Assembly (NCBI RefSeq): GCF_019710575.1
Contig: NZ_JAHWFK010000009.1
Location: forward strand, 55,052 to 119,051
Direction: 5' to 3'
From: Paractinoplanes polyasparticus
Lineage (GTDB): Bacteria; Actinomycetota; Actinomycetes; Mycobacteriales; Micromonosporaceae
Length of the DNA: 64,000 nucleotides
The notes under the pieces: generated by a model
Database searches by the model: none
Told to the model about the DNA's origin: nothing
Seen by the model: the letters and a program-made list of their open reading frames with translations, nothing else
Shown here: positions 60,122 to 64,000 of the stretch, one piece after another
Layout of the letters: the number at the start of each line of letters is the position of its first letter
Position numbering within the stretch: the first letter of the stretch is position 1
Translations under genes and position numbers: made by a program

Positions 60122-60475
60122 AGTTGAATTTAGTTTCCAACTAGCGGGACGGCCATTGGCAGGGGATGTCAAATACGTGCCACAGGCACAGCCGCCTCGC
60201 CAAGGGTGGCAGAACTTTGACACCGCGAAATCACTGTCTCCAGCGCATCTGCAGGGACATCACGTCTGGACCGACCCGGCGGCTACAGAGTTGGAACAAT
60301 TGAGAAATGTCAAAGCAATGACACAGGACCAGTCTGCTTTCACTAGCAACAGCCGACGGCACAGGGCGGAGAGCTCGGGACGCCGGCGGCTCGCCCGGGA
60401 CATCTACCTCCGCACGATCCGCCGTGCCGCGACCCCGGCGTCACGCACCCTCCACCAGGAACGGAGTTCTCACAT
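60122..60475 (+). other. Intergenic region upstream of urtA
   Basis: No gene is supported here. AGTTG/CAACT (60122-60126 with 60138-60142) forms a second small dyad next to the TetR operator. TGTCA-AAGCAA-TGACA (60308-60323) is an AT-rich inverted repeat about 150 bp before urtA and may be a regulator site. I looked for a GlnR box (GTnAC-n6-GnAAC) and did not find a convincing one. Confidence 0.4.
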
Positions 60476-61774
60476 ATGTCCTCCACCAGCAAGCGGATGC
60501 GCGCGCTTGTAGCCACGGGCGCCATCGGGACGACCATGGCTCTCGTGCTCGCCGGCTGTGGCGCCCGAGCCGGCGACGACACGGCCGGCGCCGGGTCGTC
60601 GGCGGCAGCCAGTTGCGTCGACACCTCCGGCGACACCGTCAAGCTCGGCTTCCTCAACTCCCTCACCGGCGGCATGGCGATCTCGGAGAAGACCGTCTCG
60701 AACGTGCTGCACATGGCCACCGACGAGATCAACGCCGACGGCGGCATCCTCGGCAAGAAGATCGAGTACGTCCAGGAAGACGGCGCCACCGACTGGCCCA
60801 CCTTCGCGGAGAAGACCGAGAAGCTGCTCACCCAGGACTGCGTCGCCGCGATCTTCGGCGGTTGGACCTCGTCCTCCCGCAAGGCCGTGAAGCCGGTCGT
60901 CGAGAAGTTCAACGGCCTCTTCTTCTACCCGGTGCAGTACGAAGGCCTCGAGTCCTCGCCGAACATCTATTACACCGGCGCGACCACGAACCAGCAGATC
61001 ATCCCGGCGATGGACTTCCTCGCCGCCAAGGGGGTGAAGACGCTGTTCCTCGCGGGCAGCGACTACGTCTTCCCCCGCACCGCGAACGCGATCATCAAGC
61101 TCTATGCGGCCAACCTCGGCATCAAGATCGTCGGCGAGGAGTACGTACCCCTCGACAAGGACGACTGGACAAGCCAGGTCGCGAAGATCGCCGCGGCCAA
61201 GCCGGACTTCATCTTCAACACGATCAACGGCTCGTCGAACGTCGGCTTCATCAAGGCGTACTACGACGCCGGCCTCACCCCCGCGAAGACGCCGATCATC
61301 TCGGTGTCGATCGCCGAGGAGGAGGCGCCGGCCATGGGTCACGAGGTCACCGGCCACTACGCGTCCTGGAACTACTTCCAGTCGCTCAAGACGGACACCA
61401 ACCCGGAGTTCATCAAGAACTGGAAGGCCTATCCCAACAGCAGCGGCGTCACCTCCGACCCGATGGAGGCCGCCTACATCTCGCTGTACCTGTACAAGGC
61501 CCTCGTCGAGGCGGCCGGCTCGTTCGACGTCAACGCGGTGAACGCCGCAGCGAAGTCGAAGACCATCACGTTCGACGCGCCGGAGGGCAAGGTCACGCTC
61601 GACGGCGAGAACCACCACATCTCCAAGCCGGGCCACATCGGACGGATCAACGCCGACAACCAGTTCGACATCGTCTGGGCCTCGGACAAGTTCATCGAAC
61701 CCGACCCGTACCTCGAAGGCTACGACTGGTTCCCGGCGGACATCCGCAAGCAGCTCACGGACGCGGCGGGCTGA
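60476..61774 (+). CDS. urtA: Urea ABC transporter substrate-binding lipoprotein
   Basis: A 432-residue lipoprotein with lipobox VLAGC at about residues 24-28. The body is a branched-chain-type periplasmic binding fold with UrtA hallmarks: VKLGFLNSLTGGMAISEKTV, AAIFGGWTSSSRKAVKPVVE, NGLFFYPVQYEGLESSPNIY and ISVSIAEEEAPAMG. It captures urea for the UrtBCDE transporter. It is the first gene of the operon; a hairpin separates it from urtB. Confidence 0.93.
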   Translation: MSSTSKRMRALVATGAIGTTMALVLAGCGARAGDDTAGAGSSAAASCVDTSGDTVKLGFLNSLTGGMAISEKTVSNVLHMATDEINADGGILGKKIEYVQEDGATDWPTFAEKTEKLLTQDCVAAIFGGWTSSSRKAVKPVVEKFNGLFFYPVQYEGLESSPNIYYTGATTNQQIIPAMDFLAAKGVKTLFLAGSDYVFPRTANAIIKLYAANLGIKIVGEEYVPLDKDDWTSQVAKIAAAKPDFIFNTINGSSNVGFIKAYYDAGLTPAKTPIISVSIAEEEAPAMGHEVTGHYASWNYFQSLKTDTNPEFIKNWKAYPNSSGVTSDPMEAAYISLYLYKALVEAAGSFDVNAVNAAAKSKTITFDAPEGKVTLDGENHHISKPGHIGRINADNQFDIVWASDKFIEPDPYLEGYDWFPADIRKQLTDAAG

Positions 61775-61782
61775 TCACCCTC

Positions 61783-61814
61783 GGGGTCGCATGTCACCGA
61801 TGGCATGCGACCCC
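61783..61814 (+). terminator. Intercistronic hairpin between urtA and urtB
   Basis: GGGGTCGCATG (61783-61793) pairs perfectly with CATGCGACCCC (61804-61814) around a 10-base loop, 8 bp after the urtA stop. There is no T-tract, so it may be a partial terminator or an mRNA-stabilising element that favours urtA over the permease genes. Confidence 0.7.
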
Positions 61815-61848
61815 TCCCCCTACAGGACGCTAGAGAGAGCGAACGCAC

Positions 61849-62733
61849 GTGGACGCATTGATGGCACCACTGCTGAACGGCAGCGCCCAGGGCGCGCTGC
61901 TCCTGCTCGCCGCGCTGGGCCTCTCGCTCACCTTCGGCCAGATGGGCGTGATCAACATGGCCCACGGCGAGTTCCTCATGATCGGCGCCTTCGCCGCCTA
62001 CCTCGTCCAGCAGGTGATCACCGCCAGCAACCTGTCGATCCCGGTCGCGCTGCCGGTCGCGTTCGTCGTCGCCGGCCTGTTCGGCCTCGTGCTGGAGGTC
62101 ACCATCATCCGCTGGATGTACCGCCGGCCCCTCGACACCCTGCTCGTCACGGTCGGCGTCGGCCTGATCCTTCAGCAGGCGGCATTGCAGATCTTCCCGT
62201 CCCAGGGTGTCCCGGTGGAGAAACCCCGCTGGCTCGACGGGCAGCTGACCATCCTCGGCTACAACTGGCCGCTGCGGCAGGTGTTCACCATCCTGCTCGC
62301 GACCGTCTGCGTCGCCGCGCTGTCAGCGTGGCTCAAGTACACCTCGTTCGGCCGCCGCATCCGGGCGACCGTGCACAACCGGGACCTCGCCGAGACCACG
62401 GGGATCTCCACCCGCAGCATCGACCGCCTCACCTTCTTCGTCGGGTCTGGTCTGGCCGGCGTCGCCGGGGTGGCCGCGTCGCTCATCGGCGGCACGAACT
62501 CCCAGATGGGCGCGCAGTACATCATCCCGGCCTTCCTCGTCGTCGCCGCCGGTGGCATCGGCCAGCTCAAGGGCACCGTCATCGCCGCGTGGGCGGTGGG
62601 TGTCGCCCTCTCGTTCTTCGCCTACTGGACGACCGGCAGCCTGGCGCAGGTGCTCGCCTTCATCCTCGTGATCGTCTTCCTGCAGCTGCGCCCGCAGGGC
62701 CTGTTCACGGTGCGAACCAGGAGTCTGGCATGA
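61849..62733 (+). CDS. urtB: Urea ABC transporter permease UrtB
   Basis: A 294-residue LivH-type permease with about eight membrane helices. UrtB-like features are GLSLTFGQMGVINMAHGEFL near the N-terminus, IIRWMYRRPLDTLLVTVGVG, the EAA-like loop RIRATVHNRDLAETTGISTR, and RPQGLFTVRTRS at the end. The GTG at 61849 is chosen, with GAGAGAG upstream. Its stop overlaps the urtC start (ATGA). Confidence 0.93.
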   Translation: MDALMAPLLNGSAQGALLLLAALGLSLTFGQMGVINMAHGEFLMIGAFAAYLVQQVITASNLSIPVALPVAFVVAGLFGLVLEVTIIRWMYRRPLDTLLVTVGVGLILQQAALQIFPSQGVPVEKPRWLDGQLTILGYNWPLRQVFTILLATVCVAALSAWLKYTSFGRRIRATVHNRDLAETTGISTRSIDRLTFFVGSGLAGVAGVAASLIGGTNSQMGAQYIIPAFLVVAAGGIGQLKGTVIAAWAVGVALSFFAYWTTGSLAQVLAFILVIVFLQLRPQGLFTVRTRSLA

Positions 62734-63839
62734 CCAAGCCTCGTACGACCGGGCTGAAGCCTTGGATCTCGCTCAGCGGCATCGGCGTGTTCGCCGTCCT
62801 GCTCCTCGCGGTCGCCCCCCTCGTACTAACCGACCACTGGCTCAACAACCTCGGCAAGTACTGCTGCTGGGCCATCGCCGCCGTCGGCATCGGCCTGGCC
62901 TGGGGCCGGGGTGGAATGCTGGTGATGGGGCAGGGGGTGTTCTTCGCCCTCGGCGCCTATTCGATGGCCATGCACCTCACCCTGGAGACCGCCGGTGACC
63001 GGATCCCCGGGTTCATGGTGCTCTACGATCCGCTCGCGCCCCTCCCGATGTTCTGGGAGCCTTTCCGGAGCGCGGGGTTCACCCTGCTGGCGATCGTTCT
63101 GCTCCCGGTGGTCGTGGCCGGCGCCCTCGGCTACGCGCTGTTCAAGCGCCGGGTGAAGGGCGCCTACTTCGCGATCCTGACCCAGGCGCTCGCCGTCGCG
63201 CTGGCCGTCCTGATCAGCTCCACGATCCGCGAGACCGGTGGCGACACCGGGCTCAGCGACTTCAAGTACTTCTTCGGCTTCGTGCTGAACGACCCGGCGA
63301 ACCGGCAGATGGTGTACCTCATCGCGGCCGCGCTGCTCATCGTGTGCCTGCTCGCGGTGTGGCAGTTCTACCGCAGCCGCTTCGGTGAACTGCTCGTCGC
63401 CACCCGGGACGCCGAGGAGCGGGTGCGCTTCCTCGGCTACGACCCGGCCAACATCAAGCTTGTCGCGTTCATCGTCTCCGCGCTGATGGCCAGCATCGGC
63501 GGAGCGCTGTTCGTGCCCATCGTCGGCATCATCACCCCGGCCGAGATCGGCGCCGCCGCCTCGATCTTCATGATCGCGGGCGTTGCCCTGGGCGGCCGAG
63601 CGTCGCTCTTCGGCCCCGCGCTCGGCGCGATGGCGGTCGGATGGGGGCAGTCGAGCCTCGGCTCGACCTGGCCCGACGGTTGGACCTACGTCCTCGGTCT
63701 GCTGTTCATCGTCGTCATCCTCTTCCTGCCGAACGGGCTGTCGTCGCTGCCGGCGAGGCTGGCTGCAGCACGCCGGAAGCCGGACGTGCCACCCACTCCG
63801 GCGATCGCCGCCGCCGAGCTCGAAGAGGCTCGGTCGTGA
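62730..63839 (+). CDS. urtC: Urea ABC transporter permease UrtC
   Basis: A 369-residue LivM-type permease. The N-terminal half includes LGKYCCWAIAAVGIGLAWG and GGMLVMGQGVFFALGAYSMA, both typical of UrtC. The cytoplasmic loop is RDAEERVRFLGYDPANIKL, and the end is FLPNGLSSLPARL. It is coupled to urtB by a 4-bp overlap. Its own stop (TGA 63837-63839) overlaps the GTG of a 30-codon ORF. Confidence 0.93.
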   Translation: MTKPRTTGLKPWISLSGIGVFAVLLLAVAPLVLTDHWLNNLGKYCCWAIAAVGIGLAWGRGGMLVMGQGVFFALGAYSMAMHLTLETAGDRIPGFMVLYDPLAPLPMFWEPFRSAGFTLLAIVLLPVVVAGALGYALFKRRVKGAYFAILTQALAVALAVLISSTIRETGGDTGLSDFKYFFGFVLNDPANRQMVYLIAAALLIVCLLAVWQFYRSRFGELLVATRDAEERVRFLGYDPANIKLVAFIVSALMASIGGALFVPIVGIITPAEIGAAASIFMIAGVALGGRASLFGPALGAMAVGWGQSSLGSTWPDGWTYVLGLLFIVVILFLPNGLSSLPARLAAARRKPDVPPTPAIAAAELEEARS

Positions 63840-63928
63840 CCGCCTGCACCGAGCAGCACTTCCGTGAGTTGCACGCCCAGGCCGCAGGCGAGGGCCAGAA
63901 GGGCACGACAAAGGAGGCACAGCCGTGA
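63836..63928 (+). CDS. 30-residue peptide ORF, repeat copy 1, coupled to urtC
   Basis: GTG at 63836 overlaps the urtC stop (GTGA), and the ORF ends TGA at 63926-63928, where it overlaps the GTG of the next copy in the same GTGA way. The product starts MTACTEQHFRELHAQ and is hydrophilic, with Gln, Lys and Gly near the end. No family is recognised. The position is where urtD would be expected. It may be a small urt-associated peptide or a by-product of duplication of the urtC-urtD junction. Confidence 0.45.
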   Translation: MTACTEQHFRELHAQAAGEGQKGTTKEAQP

Positions 63929-64000
63929 CCGCCTGCACCGAGCAGCACTTCCGTGAGTTGCACGCCCAGGCCGCAGGCGAGGGCCAGAAGGGCACGACAA
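63925..64000 (+). CDS. 30-residue peptide ORF, repeat copy 2 (partial)
   Basis: The second unit starts with GTG at 63925 behind an ideal AAGGAGG with 7-base spacing. Its first 25 codons are identical to copy 1; the window then ends. Because 89 is not a multiple of 3, copies are read in successive frames joined by GTGA overlaps. Confidence 0.45.
   Translation, partial: MTACTEQHFRELHAQAAGEGQKGTT

Larger units (their letters stand above)
63836..64000 (+). repeat. Exact tandem repeat, 89-bp period, at the window end
   Basis: Bases 63836-63911 are identical to 63925-64000 (76 of 76). The 13-bp remainder AGGAGGCACAGCC lies between, giving an 89-bp unit. The second copy is cut by the window edge, so the copy number is unknown. 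Confidence 0.95.

Noticed and set aside
60157..60475. GlnR nitrogen-control box upstream of urtA
   Set aside because: Segments such as GACAC-n6-ATCAC resemble the spacing, but the GTnAC/GnAAC bases are not met.
60105..60512. Plus-strand ORF spanning the urtA upstream region
   Set aside because: It begins inside the TetR operator, has no domain, and overlaps the urtA start in another frame.

Overview
The window is about 70% GC with dense coding, frequent GTG starts and many 4-base ATGA/GTGA gene overlaps. It carries a FasR-FabD-FabH-AcpP-FabF fatty-acid operon, a HelD/HelR RNA-polymerase motor, a SigE-type ECF sigma factor, Tat-exported proteins and a Pro/Thr-tailed Ser/Thr kinase. This points to a chromosomal segment of a filamentous actinomycete. 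Micromonosporaceae (Actinoplanes-like, where chemotaxis proteins serve motile spores) is my best guess from recall of gene content, not from any search. I see no rRNA or tRNA genes, CRISPR arrays, insertion sequences or prophage genes.

Layout. 0-8.4 kb: a chemoreceptor broken by an amber codon, a DHFR-like/ArsR pair with a dyad operator, an MFS transporter, gltX, an anchored secreted protein, an ECF sigma factor with its membrane partner, and a TetR regulator. 8.5-16.4 kb: fasR and fabD-fabH-acpP-fabF ending in a strong terminator, a NagZ-like lipoprotein, DUF3145 and a small conserved protein. 16.4-26.6 kb: carbonic anhydrase, an alpha/beta hydrolase, HelR, a secreted propeller protein, a CDF metal exporter, a sugar kinase coupled to surE, a STAS antagonist and a YdeI-like protein. 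26.7-38.1 kb: a Ser/Thr kinase, a MerR-GyrI regulator, a Tat-exported nucleotidase, an arginyl-tRNA synthetase with a possible Arg-rich leader peptide, a PTP-like phosphatase, an SRPBCC protein, a methyltransferase and a large LuxR-type ATPase regulator.

38.1-45.7 kb is the most unusual part: seven co-directional minus-strand genes. In transcription order they encode a Tat-exported solute-binding protein, a 3-TM protein, an HFCD flavoprotein, a secreted GH3 enzyme, a Trypco1-like protein, a trypsin-fold protease, and a large VWA protein. The VWA protein has a resolvase-like but apparently non-catalytic N-terminus and a RHIM/amyloid-like motif (core VQVG) in its linker. The last three look like a predicted biological-conflict (immunity/cell-death) cassette.

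45.8-60.1 kb holds a DoxX-like protein behind a DosR/OsdR-like box, DinB, ClpN-like, DUF4926, S9 peptidase, DUF2293 and amidohydrolase genes, a KtrB/KtrA potassium uptake pair, and several regulator/enzyme pairs (AraC/VOC, TetR/cupin/quinone reductase, PCD-VOC, TetR/PPOX). Two of these have very clear palindromic operators. 60.5-64 kb begins a urea ABC transporter operon, urtA-hairpin-urtB-urtC. The window ends inside an exact 89-bp tandem repeat whose unit carries its own ribosome binding site and a 30-codon ORF coupled by GTGA overlaps.
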